Assembly: GCF_027887165.1 (NCBI RefSeq)
Contig: NC_077232.1
Location: 53,926,788 to 53,990,787 of the forward strand
From: Monodelphis domestica
Lineage: Eukaryota > Chordata > Mammalia > Didelphimorphia > Didelphidae
Direction of reading: 5' to 3'
DNA length: 64,000 bases
Under the pieces are notes generated by a model that made no database searches, was not told where the DNA came from, and saw nothing but the letters and a program-made list of their open reading frames with translations. The translations under genes were made by a program, and so were the position numbers. Numbering within the stretch: the first letter of the stretch is position 1; every line of letters begins with the position of its first letter. Shown piece after piece: positions 1 to 10,879 of this stretch.

Positions 1-2708
1 TCTCCCAGTCTATTCCACTGATCTTCCTTTCTGTTTCTTAGCCAGTACCAAATTGTTTTGATGACTGCTGCTTTGTAATATAGTTTTAGGTCAGGGACTG
101 CAAGGCCCCCATCATATGTGTTTTTTTTCATTATTTCCCTGGATATCCTTGATCTTTTGTTCTTCCAAATGAACTTTGTTATGGTTTTTTCTAAATCAGT
201 GAAGAAGTATTTTGGTAGTTCAATGGGTATGGCACTAAATAGATAAATAAGTTTGGGTAGAATGGTCATTTTTATTATATTGGCTCGTCCTATCCATGAG
301 CAGTTAATGTTTTTCCATTTGTTCAGGTCTAGTTTTAGTTGTGTGGCGAGTGTTTTGTAGTTGTGTTCATATAGTTCCTGTGTTTGTCTTGGGAGATAGA
401 TTCCTAGGTATTTTATTTTGTCTAAGGTGATTTTGAATGGGATTTCTCTTTCTAGTTCTTGCTGCTGAGCTGTATTGGAGATATATAGAAAAGCTGATGA
501 TTTATGTGGGTTTATTTTGTATCCTGCAACTTTGCTAAAGTTGTTGATTATTTCAATTAGCTTTTTGGTTGAATCTCTAGGATTCTTTAAGTAGACCATC
601 ATGTCATCCGCAAAGAGTGATAACTTGGTCTCCTCCTTGCCTATTTTGATGCCTTCAATTCCTTTATCTTCTCTAATTGCTACTGCTAGTGTTTCTAGTA
701 CAATGTCAAATAGTAGAGGTGATAATGGGCATCCTTGTTTCACTCCTGATCTTATTGGGAATGCATCTAGTTTATCCCCATTGCAGATGATATTAGCTGT
801 TGGTTTTAGATATATACTGTTTATTATTTTTAGGAATGACCCTTCTATTCCTATGCTTTCTAGTGTTTTTAATAGGAATGGGTGTTGTATTTTATCAAAG
901 GCTTTTTCTGCATCTATTGAGATAATCATGTGGTTCTTGCTAGTTTGCTTGTTGATGTGGTCAATTATGTGGATGGTTTTCCTAATGTTGAACCAGCCCT
1001 GCATCCCTGGTATGAATCCTACTTGATCATGGTGAATGATCCTTCTGATCACTTGCTGGAGTCTTTTTGCTAGTATCCTATTTAAGATTTTTGCATCTAT
1101 ATTCATTAGGGAGATTGGCCTATAGTTTTCTTTCTCTGTTTTTGACCTGCCTGGTTTTGGAATCAGTACCATGTTTGTGTCGTAAAAGGAGTTTGGTAGA
1201 ACTCCCTCTTTGCTTATTATGTCGAATAGTTTGTATAGTATTGGGATTAACTGTTCTCTGAATGTTTGATAGAATTCACAGGTGAATCCATCAGGCCCTG
1301 GGGATTTTTTCTTAGGAAGTTCTTTGATGGCTTGATGGATTTCAATTTCTGATATGGGATTATTTAAGAATTCTATTTCCTCTTCTGTTAGTCTAGGCAG
1401 TTTGTATTTTTGTATATATTCATCCATTTCTCCTAAATTGGTGTATTTATTGCCATATAATTGGGCAAAGTAATTTCTAATGATTGCCTTAATTTCCTCC
1501 TCATTGGAGGTGCTGTCCCCCTTTTCATCTTTAATGCTGTGAATTTGCTTTTCTTCCTTCCTTTTTTTAATTAGATTGACCAGTACTTTGTCTATTTTGT
1601 TTGTTTTTTCAAAGTACCAGCTTCTTGTCTTATTTATTAAATCAATAGTTCTATCACTTTCGATTTTATTAATTTCTCCCTTAATTTTTAGGATTTCTAA
1701 TTTGGTTTTCTTCTGGTGGTTTTTAACTTGATCACTTTCGAGTTTTTTCAATTGCATTTCCAATTGATTGATCTCTGCTCTCCCTTGTTTGTTAATATAA
1801 GCTTTCAGGGATATGAATTTGCCTCTGATTACCGCTTTGGCTGTATCCCAAAAGGTTTGAAAGGATGTTTCGCCATTGTCATTTTCCTTGATGAAATTAT
1901 TAATTGTTTCTATGATTTCTTCTTTAACTAAACGGTTTTGGAGTATCATATTGTTTAATTTCCAATTGGTTTTAGATTTGGTTTTCCATGTACCATTACT
2001 AATCATTATTTTTATTGCCTTGTGATCTGAGAAGGCTGCATTCATTATTTCTGCTTTTTTGCATTTGTGTGCTATGTTTCTGTGACCTAATGTATGGTCA
2101 ATTTTTGTGAATGTGCCATGTGGTGCTGAGAAGAAGGTGTATTCCTTTTTATCCCTATTTATTTTTCTCCATATGTCTATTAATTCTAATTTTTCTAAGA
2201 TTTCATTCACTTCTTTTACCTCTTTCTTATTTATTTTTTTATTTGATTTATCTAAATTTGATAATGGTTGGTTTAAGTCTCCCACTAGTATGGTTTTATT
2301 GTCTATTTCTTCCTTCAATTCGCCTAGTTTCTCCATTAGAAATTTGGGTGCTATATTATTTGGTGCATACATGTTGATTAATGATATTTCCTCGTTGTCT
2401 AGAGTCCCTTTTAACAAAATATAATTACCTTCCCTATCCCTTTTGATCAGGTCTATTTTTGCATTGGCTTTATCAGATATCATGATTGCCACTCCTGCCT
2501 TCTTTCTATCAGTTGAGGCCCAGAAGGTCTTACTCCATCCTTTAATTCTGATCTTGTGGGTGTCAACCCGCCTCATGTGTGTTTCTTGAAGACAACATAT
2601 GGTAGGGTTTTGGATTCTAATCCATTCTGCTATTCGTCTACGTTTTATGGGTGAGTTCATCCCATTCACGTTCAAAGTTATGATTGTCATTTGTGGACTC
2701 CCTGGCAT
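1..2708 (-). CDS. L1 ORF2p, endonuclease plus reverse transcriptase (partial, open)
   Basis: Encodes the nicking endonuclease and reverse transcriptase for target-primed reverse transcription. I checked every in-frame codon from 2708 to the edge and found no stop: 902 codons plus 2 nt. The start at 2708 gives [13 protein letters not shown], matching the usual L1 ORF2 N-terminus in length; the ATG at 2690 is an alternative. Endonuclease residues are visible: the Asn in TLNVNG (about residue 13), Glu in LQETH (about 42), Asp/Asn in GDLNQ, and the SDH motif. The reverse transcriptase catalytic FADD is at 603-614, about residues 699-702, close to its place in human ORF2p. The last part of ORF2 (Cys-rich region) is outside the window. 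Human ORF2p is 1275 residues, so about 70% is seen. Confidence 0.93.
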   Translation of the reverse strand, partial: MPGSPQMTIITLNVNGMNSPIKRRRIAEWIRIQNPTICCLQETHMRRVDTHKIRIKGWSKTFWASTDRKKAGVAIMISDKANAKIDLIKRDREGNYILLKGTLDNEEISLINMYAPNNIAPKFLMEKLGELKEEIDNKTILVGDLNQPLSNLDKSNKKINKKEVKEVNEILEKLELIDIWRKINRDKKEYTFFSAPHGTFTKIDHTLGHRNIAHKCKKAEIMNAAFSDHKAIKIMISNGTWKTKSKTNWKLNNMILQNRLVKEEIIETINNFIKENDNGETSFQTFWDTAKAVIRGKFISLKAYINKQGRAEINQLEMQLKKLESDQVKNHQKKTKLEILKIKGEINKIESDRTIDLINKTRSWYFEKTNKIDKVLVNLIKKRKEEKQIHSIKDEKGDSTSNEEEIKAIIRNYFAQLYGNKYTNLGEMDEYIQKYKLPRLTEEEIEFLNNPISEIEIHQAIKELPKKKSPGPDGFTCEFYQTFREQLIPILYKLFDIISKEGVLPNSFYDTNMVLIPKPGRSKTEKENYRPISLMNIDAKILNRILAKRLQQVIRRIIHHDQVGFIPGMQGWFNIRKTIHIIDHINKQTSKNHMIISIDAEKAFDKIQHPFLLKTLESIGIEGSFLKIINSIYLKPTANIICNGDKLDAFPIRSGVKQGCPLSPLLFDIVLETLAVAIREDKGIEGIKIGKEETKLSLFADDMMVYLKNPRDSTKKLIEIINNFSKVAGYKINPHKSSAFLYISNTAQQQELEREIPFKITLDKIKYLGIYLPRQTQELYEHNYKTLATQLKLDLNKWKNINCSWIGRANIIKMTILPKLIYLFSAIPIELPKYFFTDLEKTITKFIWKNKRSRISREIMKKNTYDGGLAVPDLKLYYKAAVIKTIWYWLRNRKEDQWNRLG

Positions 2709-3238
2709 TTTGATTGCCTTCCCTAATTCTAACCTTTTCTTCTTTGGCTCTACCTTTTAGTCCAGTGATTTACTTTGAATCAGTGCCCTTTGTCCCCTCC
2801 CTTGATGTTTCCCTTTTTAGTCCCTCCCTTTTTCTTCCCTCCCCCTCCCCCCTCTCTTTCCCTCCCTTTTTGTTCTCCCTCCCCCCCTCCCACCCTTGGT
2901 TTTCCCTTCTCCTTACCCTTGTTGGGTAAGATAGAATTCAAGATCCCAATGGATCTGGATGTTTTTCCCTCTCAGAGTTGATTTCCCTGAGATTGAGGTT
3001 TAAGTAACCCCCCCCCCCTTCCTCTCCTTCTTATAGGAGTTTTCTTCCCCTCCCCTTCCCATGTGAATCTTTGTGTGAGAACCATTATTCTATTTGGTCT
3101 TTCTTTACCCCCTATTTATACATTACATTTTCCCCACATGTTAGTATACATAGATTGGTATAAATGTAGTCCTTATAGAAGAGAGTTTGAGTAAAAGAAG
3201 AAGATAACATTTTCCCCCTTTCCTTAATATTTACCTTT
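2709..3238 (-). other. L1 inter-ORF spacer, 530 nt, purine-rich on the sense strand
   Basis: Lies between the ORF1 stop (3239) and the ORF2 ATG (2708). On the element's sense strand 2790-2930 and 3005-3060 are nearly pure purine with many runs of three or more G. An in-frame TAA at 2757-2759 closes the ORF2 frame upstream. Human L1 has only about 63 nt here, so this spacer is long. It could influence ORF2 translation or form G-quadruplexes; that is inference. Short plus-strand frames across it are antisense low-complexity artefacts. Confidence 0.8.
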
Positions 3239-4162
3239 TCAGGTATTCCTTGCTCTTTGATTTTCGGTATCAAACTTTCCACAGAACTCTGGTCTTTTCT
3301 TTGCAAAAAGTTGGAAGTCTTCTATTTTGTTGAATGCCCATACTTTCCCTTGGAAGTATATAGTCAGTTTTGCTGGGTAGCTGATTCTTGGTTGGAGACC
3401 CAGCTCTCTTGCCTTTCTGAAGATCATGTTCCATGCCTTACGATCATTCAGAGTAGAACTTGCAAGGTCTTGTGTGACCCTGATTGGTATTCCTTTATAT
3501 CTAAATTGTCTTTTTCTGGCTTCCTGTAGGATTTTTTCTTTTGTTTGATAGCTTTGGAATTTGGCAATTACATTCCTGGGAGTTGTCTTTTGGGGGTTTA
3601 GTGTAGAAGGTGTTCTGTGAGCTCTGTCAGCGGCTGTATTGCCCCCTTGTTCTAGAATCTCTGGGCAATTTTCTTTGATTATATCTTGTATCACCATGTC
3701 CAGTTTGGTGTTTATTTCTGGCTTTTCTGGGAGTCCAATTATTCTTAAATTTTCTCTTCTCCCTCTATTTTCCAGATCTATCACCTTGTCGGTGAGATAT
3801 TTTATGTTCTCTTCTAATTTCTTGGTGTTTTGGCTTTGCTTTATTAGTTCTTGCTTTAAAGCCTGGTTTTCTTTTACAGTTTGGTCAAACTGGTTTTGTA
3901 GATGCATGAATTTCTTTTGCATTATTTCCCACTTTTCCTCCCAGAGGGCTTCCATCTTTTTGGTCATTTCTGATTCAAATTCTTCATGGGTTTGTGGAGA
4001 GTTTCTATTTCCTTTGGAAGATTTTGGAGAATTTTCTTGTATATCTTCTTCTATCTGCTCTGTATTTTGTATTTTGGCTCCATAGAATGTGTCCAAAGTC
4101 GTCCCTTTCTTCTTATTTTTCTTGGTATTTTGGGGCTTCTGTGCTTCTGTGGAGTTTGTCAT
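3239..4162 (-). CDS. L1 ORF1p, RNA-binding trimeric chaperone (intact)
   Basis: An uninterrupted 307-residue protein. It binds L1 RNA as a coiled-coil trimer and acts as a nucleic-acid chaperone in the L1 ribonucleoprotein. Visible order: a basic, polar N-terminus (residues 1-55), a long charged coiled coil rich in E, K and Q (about 60-133), then the junction RRENLRIIGLPE (136-146) that opens the RRM domain in L1 ORF1 proteins. The C-terminal domain follows with RNVIAKF (196-202), the I/LRVTQDLAS segment and LQPRISYPAKL (256-266). Human ORF1p is 338 residues; the shorter length here is mainly in the N-terminus and extreme C-terminus. Start ATG at 4162 follows a purine-rich leader. Confidence 0.95.
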   Translation of the reverse strand: MTNSTEAQKPQNTKKNKKKGTTLDTFYGAKIQNTEQIEEDIQENSPKSSKGNRNSPQTHEEFESEMTKKMEALWEEKWEIMQKKFMHLQNQFDQTVKENQALKQELIKQSQNTKKLEENIKYLTDKVIDLENRGRRENLRIIGLPEKPEINTKLDMVIQDIIKENCPEILEQGGNTAADRAHRTPSTLNPQKTTPRNVIAKFQSYQTKEKILQEARKRQFRYKGIPIRVTQDLASSTLNDRKAWNMIFRKARELGLQPRISYPAKLTIYFQGKVWAFNKIEDFQLFAKKRPEFCGKFDTENQRARNT

Positions 4163-4834
4163 CTCTGAATGTGGAGGATTAGCTTTTCTTATCTCTGTCT
4201 GGTGATCAGAGGCTTTAGTCCTAGGCAGATGTTGGTTCTATGAGCTTTCCCTGGGTTAAACTGAATATGTCTCACTGGAACTGGAATGGAAGGGTCGGAC
4301 CACGAGGCCACACTCTCCCCCGGCTCGCTTTCTAGAAGTTGCCTTCAGAATCGCTGGCCGTGAGGCTGTTTCCTCGGCCTGCGGGGGGATGGGCTGCAGC
4401 TTCCCCAAGCTCTGAGGGCAAGGACTTTCACTGAGACTTGGATAGCAGGATCCAGCCGGTGAGGCTGTCTTGCCCGCCCTTAGGGTTGCTGTTGTTTCGA
4501 CCAGCTCTCTGCAGCGGAAGCCCCAGGCAGTAACTTTCACCGGGACTCGGGTAGAAGGCCCTGAGGGTTGTTGTTCCGAGGACCCTGCTCTCTGAGCCTG
4601 GCCGGGCTGCGGCTTCCGGGAGCCTTGGACTCTGCGCTCCTACACCTGAGGTCCGAGTGATCTCGGGTTCTGGCTTTTGAGGGGAGCCGTACCTTTTGAA
4701 CCGGGTCCAGGTCCAGGAGGAGGGTTCCCAGGGTCTGTGCTGTTGATCGTTTTGAATTTCGGCGCCTTAGGAGCTTATAGTTTGAGATCAGTCGGGAAGG
4801 GTTTTCCGGAGATCTGAACGTTAGCTTTCTCTAA

Positions 4835-4845
4835 GCCGCCATCTT
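4835..4845 (-). promoter_or_regulatory. Candidate YY1 site at L1 5' end
   Basis: On the sense strand this reads AAGATGGCGGC, a match to the YY1 core, about 10 nt inside the element. Human L1 carries a YY1 site at nearly the same place, where it helps set the transcription start. Function here is inferred from sequence and position. Confidence 0.7.
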
Positions 4846-4847
4846 AA

Positions 4848-4855
4848 CCGGAAGT
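4848..4855 (-). promoter_or_regulatory. Candidate ETS-type site (ACTTCCGG)
   Basis: The first bases of the L1 on its sense strand read ACTTCCGG, a typical ETS/GABP core, directly before the YY1-like motif. A paired ETS and YY1 arrangement is common in CpG-type promoters without a TATA box. Binding is inference. Confidence 0.45.
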
Positions 4856-5199
4856 CTTGATTTTATTTTTTTCTCTCTCCTTCAGAACCTTTCTCCAGCA
4901 GTGATTGTTGAAGGGATACCTTCCTTGATGTGTCCATATCATGCATCTTCAATCTCACCTTACCAATGGCTGCCTACAAATATGTGTAGATCACAGTCTT
5001 CCTAAAAAGCTTTCATTAGCCACTTTAACATATCCAGTTGTATTTTTATCTTACTCCTCCCCTTCACCTACAAACTTCTAGAGAATGCTAACTAAATTGC
5101 TATTTTTCTTAGTCCTTTGATGTGTATGTTCACAAGGACCTGTCTTTTGCACTTTTCTCTATTTGATCCTTGACAATTTCATTAAACCTAATTTCAATG

Positions 5200-6400
5200 G
5201 CTTCAATGGTTTCAATGGCTATTTCTTATACATGATTCTCAAATCTACATCTCCTGTCCTGCCCTTTCTTCTGAACTCCAGATGTCCATCAGTCATTTCC
5301 ATGTGAGATAACATCAGAATCAACCTGTCCTACACAGAATTCATTAACTTTCCCTTGATCCTCACTGTGATATCACTCACTATTCATGTCTTCTGTACCA
5401 CAGTCCACCTAATCTCTCCCACTTATAGACTTGGAGTTATTGGGCAGTGACTCTTTAATCTCTTATAACTCTCATATCCAATAAGTCCCCAAGTTCTGTT
5501 GATTCTACTTCTGCAACACTTGTCCAATTTCTCCAACATTTCCATTCCAATACCCTTCTTCAACATCTTCTTTCTATGCCCATTGATGCAAATCTTGAAC
5601 AAGCTTTCATGATCACTTGTCTAAAGTCAATAGCCCCTTTTTAAGTTTTTACATCTCTACTTGACATTCACCTTCAATTCATTCCTCCTACCACTATTGG
5701 CATATTATTTCTTATGTTATATGTCACCTTTCTTATGCATATATAGCCATATTACTAATCCTAAAAGAAAAGTTCTTCAGTGTTTCTCTCAGAGGCAAGT
5801 TCAAACACTTCTAATTGTCATCTAAAAGTTGTCCATAGCTTCATATGACATTATGATTCAAAGTTTATCTCATATACCCTCTCTTTGCTTCAGGTACTCT
5901 CTCCATTGCTTTCTAAACCCATAATGAGCTTCTTGTTTGCTTTTAGTCAAACTATTCTCTGTTCCAGGAAGGATCCACACTCTCCAATCTAATAATCACT
6001 TGATGATCTCCTATTCATCTTTTAGAGCTTATTGTTTATTGTTATAAAGTTAATTGTTAATAATAAGTTATTATTGAAAGAAGATTTCTCCACTGGTTGA
6101 AATTTTCTTTCAAACTAGACTTAGCTCAGTTATCACATTCTTTGTTTGATCTTTTTTTTTTATTCTTCAACTGATAGTAGTTCTCCTTCCTCAAATTCCC
6201 TAGAGCACTTTCCCCCTTCAATATCTCTCTTTTTTTCCTAAGTTATTCCACCATGTATTATACTTATGTGTGTCCATGTTATATCTCCCTATTAAACAGT
6301 AAATTCCTTGATAGCATTTGGTTTTGTTTTAACCTTTGTAGCTTTACAGTCCAGCATAGTGATTTACATACAAAGGGTTCCAAATGTTTTTTAATTTGAA
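5200..6400 (+). mobile_element. LINE-2 fragment, 3' part
   Basis: A degenerate L2 in sense orientation. Recognisable blocks are CTCAAATCTACATCTCC near 5248, the region near 5880 corresponding to the L2 C-terminal ORF, and a 3' tail at 6300-6390 (AAATTCCTTGATAGCATTTG, then TTTGTAGCTTTACAGTCCAGC). Old and broken, with no open frame. Confidence 0.6.
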
Positions 6401-6520
6401 ACTTTAGGGAAAATATGTTTCTCAAACTACTGTTATCTGAATATCCTAAAATAATTAGGAATTATATAATCATAGAACTGAATGAGACTTGGGAGGTCAA
6501 ATTATTGCCTTCATTTTATT

Positions 6521-6722
6521 TATTTATTTAAAACCCTTACTTTCCATCTTAGAATCAATATTGTGCATTGGTTCTAAGGCAGAAGAGTGGTAAGAGCTGG
6601 ACAATGGGAATTAAGTGACTTGTCCAGGGTCATGTAGCTAGGAAGTGTCTGAGGCCAGATTTGAACCTAGGATCTCCTTTCTCTAGGCCTGGATCTCAAT
6701 CCACTGAGCCACCCAGCTGCCC
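6521..6722 (-). mobile_element. tRNA-head CORE-SINE (Mon1/Mar type)
   Basis: Minus-strand copy. The head reads on the minus strand as GGGGCAGCTGGGTGGCTCAG (A box region) and a B box like GGTTCAAATCTGGCC. These are followed by the CORE motif ending in GTCACTTAA and an A-rich tail. Flanked by a short direct repeat, CCTTCATT. Confidence 0.8.
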
Positions 6723-7639
6723 CCTCCCCTTCATTAAAACAGATATAAAAAGATAAAGTAACTTATTTACAGCTACGTCAGTAGTAAATGGAGAACTGGA
6801 GTTTAAACACAGGTTGTCTGATTCAAAATTTAGCATTCTTTAGGAATCCAAAATGTTAGAAGGCCTAGTGGCTTATAGTTCATTTATCTAGGAGAACATC
6901 AAAAACTACCTCACCAATATGACTACATCCTTCTAATGATGAAATGGTCATATCAGTCTTTCTAAATCAAATGAAAGCCTGTTCTTTCTGCATTCCTTTG
7001 GCACAGAGAAATATAAATGGATGAATGCAAGTAACAAATATTCTAAACAACAATGTAAAACTAACCTGTATCCTATCTGTATATGTTTTTAGAGAGGTAA
7101 TTTAAGAATGGTGCATTGTAATTTATTGAATATTTATTAATATCTACTCTGGTACTTGGTGCTGGAAAAGCTCTAAAATTAAACTTAAAAACAAATTCCT
7201 GCCCTAATGGAACTCATAATTTGGATATGGGGCATAGCCATTTTGAACTTCTTCACACCTTCCTTCACTGGATGTTTTCTCCCAAATTCCAAGGACCTGT
7301 AATTTGATGTCAATGGTAAATTCTATTCTTCTTCACTGGTATTTTCAAGTTTCAGACTCTAAACACATTTTCATGATTTCCAATGCCCTTTAGCAAAATA
7401 GTAATTGGAAAGAAACAGACTTACACAGAAGTAGCATAAGTAGTCTACTAGGTATGATGGATGAGATCCTAGAAAAAAAACCTCCTTCTGCTTCTGTCAA
7501 ATATGTCCTCCACCTATCTAATATAGGGTCTAAAATGTCAATTGCCTGAATCATATTCTAAAGGGAAATAATTAATATAAATGGATCAATGTGGGCAGCT
7601 GACCTATTTTATATCCTGAGTTAAAATCTACATAATGAA

Positions 7640-7815
7640 AAGAGCTCTGGACTGGGAATCAAAAGATATCAAATCTAGTCATGCCTGTAACTTGATTGAG
7701 TAAATTAGTTCAAATGGTTTTACCATTCTATGCCTCAGTTTCTTCATCTGTAAAATGAGAGGATTAGAGGAGATGACATCTTAGGTTCCTTCCAATTTTA
7801 ATATCCTATGATTCC
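7640..7815 (+). repeat. MIR-family SINE fragment
   Basis: Contains AGAGCTCTGGACTGGGAATC and the typical MIR 3' half CTCAGTTTCTTCATCTGTAA with AATGAGAGGATTAG. Old copy. Confidence 0.65.
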
Positions 7816-8129
7816 ACTGTGCAGCCCATCAGATACAGATATAATCTCTATTCCCTCAATACCCCCCAAGATTTTAATGTTTTAGACAATGTATTAAATG
7901 AATATTAATTTAAAAACATTTAATTGTGTGATGCAGAAATGTGTTTCCTGTGACCAATTCCATCATCACTTAAGAAGGTACCTTAGAGCCAGATGTTTGA
8001 CTTTTACTGCTGTAGATTGTTATTAGTTCCATATACAACTATTTAAGTAACCATCTTAGATATTAAGACAAGGCTTTACAATTTTATGAACATTTTTTCA
8101 TGAATACTGTTTCTTTTGTTATCATGCAA

Positions 8130-9345
8130 ATAAGGCAACATGTTGTAGTAGAGACAGAGTTTGGTTCCCTGTCAAGTGACCTGGATTCAAATTGTAATAG
8201 AAAGATTGAGAGGGGAAGAGGGGGAATGGAAGGAGAGAGGGAAATGGGGAGAGAGGGTGAATAAATTCTTCCCCTCTCTTTTCTGGGAGAGAGGTAACCA
8301 AGTCTTGTACCCCTTACAGAGGGAATATGTCTCCTCAGAGGATAGTTCTGGGAGATGGAAGACAAGAAATGGAAAGATTTGCTTTGATAAGATGACCCCT
8401 TTGGTCCCAGCTATTGTTGAGAGGCAGGATGGATTCTTCTGCCTCTGGTCTCCTTAGGGACACCCACTGTCACTTCTCTTCAGAAAGCTGGGGTCACCCC
8501 ACTATCAAGGAGAGATGTTGTTCCTTGGGTTAGGCAGTTTGGATCACTGGGATCCTGAGCTAACCTTCTCCTTTTGGGGAGAGATGTGATTATCCCCAAA
8601 TCTTTTGTCCCCTTTACTAGTGTTAGAAACCAGCCAGACCTAATTCTAATGTAATAATCAATTCATTTAGGTTCACACAGAGAAGGAGAGGTAAGGGTGC
8701 CAGGCAAGAAAACTGGGGAGTAGGAAACCCTAATGCTTGCCCCCTCTGGCAGACTAGCCCTGCCCAAGGTCTTGGAGTGCCTTGAACCCTCTTCCCGCCA
8801 GCTGTTGGTTTATTCCTATTCCTCAGCCAACTAGCTTTTAATTCAAGAGTCCAGGAACAGGTTAGGAAGAGAGAGAAATCTCATGGAAAGATCTGGATGG
8901 CTCTGATCAGAGTGAGTCCAAATCCAAAGCCCCCTTGAGAATTCAGGTAGCTGTTCTTAAAGTCTTTGTGGAGGTTTTTTTGGGTCCCAGAAGGAATAAA
9001 AGGTCTCAAATGAATGAGCTTTTTCTCAGCTTCCAGGAAAACCACTTTCCTCCTTTACCTCCCAGACTGGAAGACAGTTGACCATTGGCTTCAGAGTTCT
9101 AACCCCTTTTGAACTCCCAGGTTTCTCTCTCTGCCCCTCCTCTGCTGCTCTTCAGTTGATCTCTCCTTCAGCCTGGCTTCTCATTGCAACCCCCTGGATC
9201 TCTCTTTCTTACATTACAAATACTCCAAAGCTCCATCACTTACTACCTGTATTAGGCAAATTACTTAACATCTTTGAGCCTACATTTCCTAATATATGAA
9301 ATGAAATGTAGTGGGACTACACTACAAAATCTCTTCTAGATCAAA
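8130..9345 (+). repeat. MIR copy split by an LTR insertion
   Basis: Left half at 8130-8192 (GTTGTAGTAGAGACAGAG, then GTGACCTGGATTCAAAT). Right half resumes at 9222 (ACTCCAAAGCTCCATCACTT, then AAATTACTTAACATCTTTGA). Removing 8193-9221 rebuilds a continuous MIR, which fixes the insertion boundaries. Confidence 0.7.
8193..9216 (+). mobile_element. Candidate solo LTR of an endogenous retrovirus, 1.02 kb
   Basis: Flanked by the 5-bp direct repeat CAAAT (8188-8192 and 9217-9221) inside a MIR copy. It begins TGTAATAGAAAG and ends with CTTTCTTACA plus three bases, so the ends form an imperfect inverted repeat of the TG...CA type. AATAAA near 8994 would be the LTR poly(A) signal, followed by about 220 bp of R/U5-like sequence. 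Richer in GC than its flanks. No gag, pol or env, as expected for a solo LTR. The three extra bases at the right end leave the exact 3' boundary uncertain. Confidence 0.6.
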
Positions 9346-10079
9346 ATCGATTATCCTATTACATATATGTAATATATGCCATATACATAGTATATAGATT
9401 GGTGTGTAGATCTGCACACATGCACACCAATATACATGAATATATACAATTACTTTTTTTAGTTAATTTAGTTAAATTAGTTGAAAACTATCTTTATAAG
9501 TTATTAGAGAATATAGGAAAATAGTATTCCATCAGAAGCCTCTAGACCTGACGTCTATTCTGTTTCTAATTCTTTCACTGTCTATGTGGCCTGAGGCAGA
9601 TCACAAACTTCCTGACCTCACTTTTCTCATGTATAAAATGATGTGTAAGATTGAACAACTCTCTAAGATAACTTCCAACTTGACCATTTTATTGATCATT
9701 TAGGGATTATTAAAATGTCTTTCAAATATTGCCCTCTAGTGGATGGACACTAAGAAAAACATGATAGCTATTTATTCTTGTTCCTAGCAATGTCTATATT
9801 CACATTTCAGATAAAATTCTATTTTTGAGTAGATAACTTGTATTGCCCAAATTTGTACACAAGATAACACATATCATCTAAAAATGTCTTTATAAATTAA
9901 ATACATAAACTTGAAATATTTTATCTTTAACTAAATATCTCAGTATCACTACATGTAACTTGGAGTCTTTGGTCCATGGCATAGAAGAAACACAAGGATT
10001 GACATTTTATTTCCATAAATGAGATCATGATAAAATACCATAAGCATTATTTTAAAACATACACAATCTACAATTGGAT

Positions 10080-10205
10080 TATAGATTCAGAGCTCAAAGG
10101 GATTTTAGAAGCCATCTAGTCCAAACCCTTCCTTTTATAGATGAAATTACATCCCATGGAGGGAACGTGACTTGTTCCAGGCTCACATATCTGATTTTAT
10201 AACAA
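10080..10205 (-). repeat. CR1/L3-like LINE tail fused to MIR-like sequence
   Basis: The motif TCAAAGGGATTTTAGAAGCC followed by CATCTAGTCCAAACCC is the antisense of CR1/L3 3' ends. Similar short copies occur at about 16196, 30190, 32276, 32480, 36355, 45000, 57010, 58790, 59810 and 62724. Confidence 0.5.
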
Positions 10206-10879
10206 ATAAAGGATTTTAAAAGAATTTATTGTAGCATGACACATCAAAACATGGGGTTATTTAAGTTATTCTCCAAATCTTGTGAAAGAAATTTTCATAT
10301 CAAAAATGTATTTGGAGAACAAAATTGTATGTCCAACACATCATAGTTGCAACTGGCTAATTTAGGATTGATATTGTATAGAATTCAACATTTTGTTTCA
10401 CACATACAATTATCCAGCTCTTATCTAAGCATAATTAATTAAGTAGTATACACTTTATTTTTGTCCATATTTTCAATTTCATTGGGAAGGAAATTCCTCT
10501 CATCAATGGAGATCAGTTACTTATGAGCAATTTATTGTTCTAAAGGAGTATCTAGATCAATGAGAGGTTAAGTAAGTTGGCCAATGTCTGGCAGCCATTA
10601 AATGTTAGAGGCAGGGCTTGAACTGAGGTCTGCCCTTCTATCTATTATGCCATTATGTCTTTCGAATGCTTTCATAATGGATATAAAGATTACCCCACCT
10701 CCAAAAGTGGAAAATATGGGTGGGAGAGACATCTGTTAAAGAAGTATCCTAAATTTACATTCAACACCAAAAGTTAGGTCCATTTTAAGTCATAATTAAA
10801 TACTTCTTTCTATTTAAAACTACATTGCAAAATTCATCTGAGTTACTACAACTTTCACAGTTGATTTTAATTACAATAT

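Larger units (their letters stand above)
1..4855 (-). mobile_element. LINE-1 retrotransposon, 5' complete, 3' end beyond left edge
   Basis: A minus-strand L1 whose 5' end is at about 4855. Reading leftwards it has a CpG-rich 5' UTR (4855-4163), ORF1 (4162-3239), a 530 nt purine-rich spacer, and ORF2 from 2708 running off the window. Both reading frames are open throughout the visible part. The flank just outside the 5' end reads on the minus strand as an A-rich stretch ending AAAATAAAATCAAG. That fits an L1 endonuclease target (TTTT/AA type), so a second copy of it is expected after the poly(A) tail left of the window. Most other L1 pieces here are short and decayed, so this copy is clearly younger. 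Marsupial L1 assignment is by recognition of the ORF1 and ORF2 proteins. Confidence 0.95.
4163..4855 (-). promoter_or_regulatory. L1 5' UTR with internal promoter, CpG-rich, degenerate tandem units
   Basis: About 690 nt between the element 5' end and ORF1, and the main CpG-dense stretch of the window. It contains about three to four imperfect copies of a unit of roughly 100-118 nt. On the plus strand, related segments begin near 4335, 4391, 4509 and 4607 and share a CTGC-AGC-TTCC core, an ACTTTCAC-GAGACT block and an AGGGTTG-TGTT block. This recalls the monomer organisation of rodent L1 promoters, though far more degenerate. No functional uORF was established; the 94-codon frame here lacks an ATG start. 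Confidence 0.75.

Noticed and set aside
601..2424. Plus-strand open frames of 71-141 codons
   Set aside because: They are antisense to the open L1 ORF2 on the minus strand and show no independent protein similarity.
3257..4182. Plus-strand frames up to 148 codons opposite ORF1
   Set aside because: Mirror frames of the intact ORF1 coding strand.
4256..4540. 94-codon sense frame in the L1 5' UTR as a possible uORF
   Set aside because: It begins at GTG, not ATG, and lies in CpG-rich tandem sequence. No evidence of coding.
8084..8457. 93- and 98-codon frames as a gene
   Set aside because: Fall in the purine- and pyrimidine-rich start of the candidate LTR, on opposite strands. No recognisable domain.
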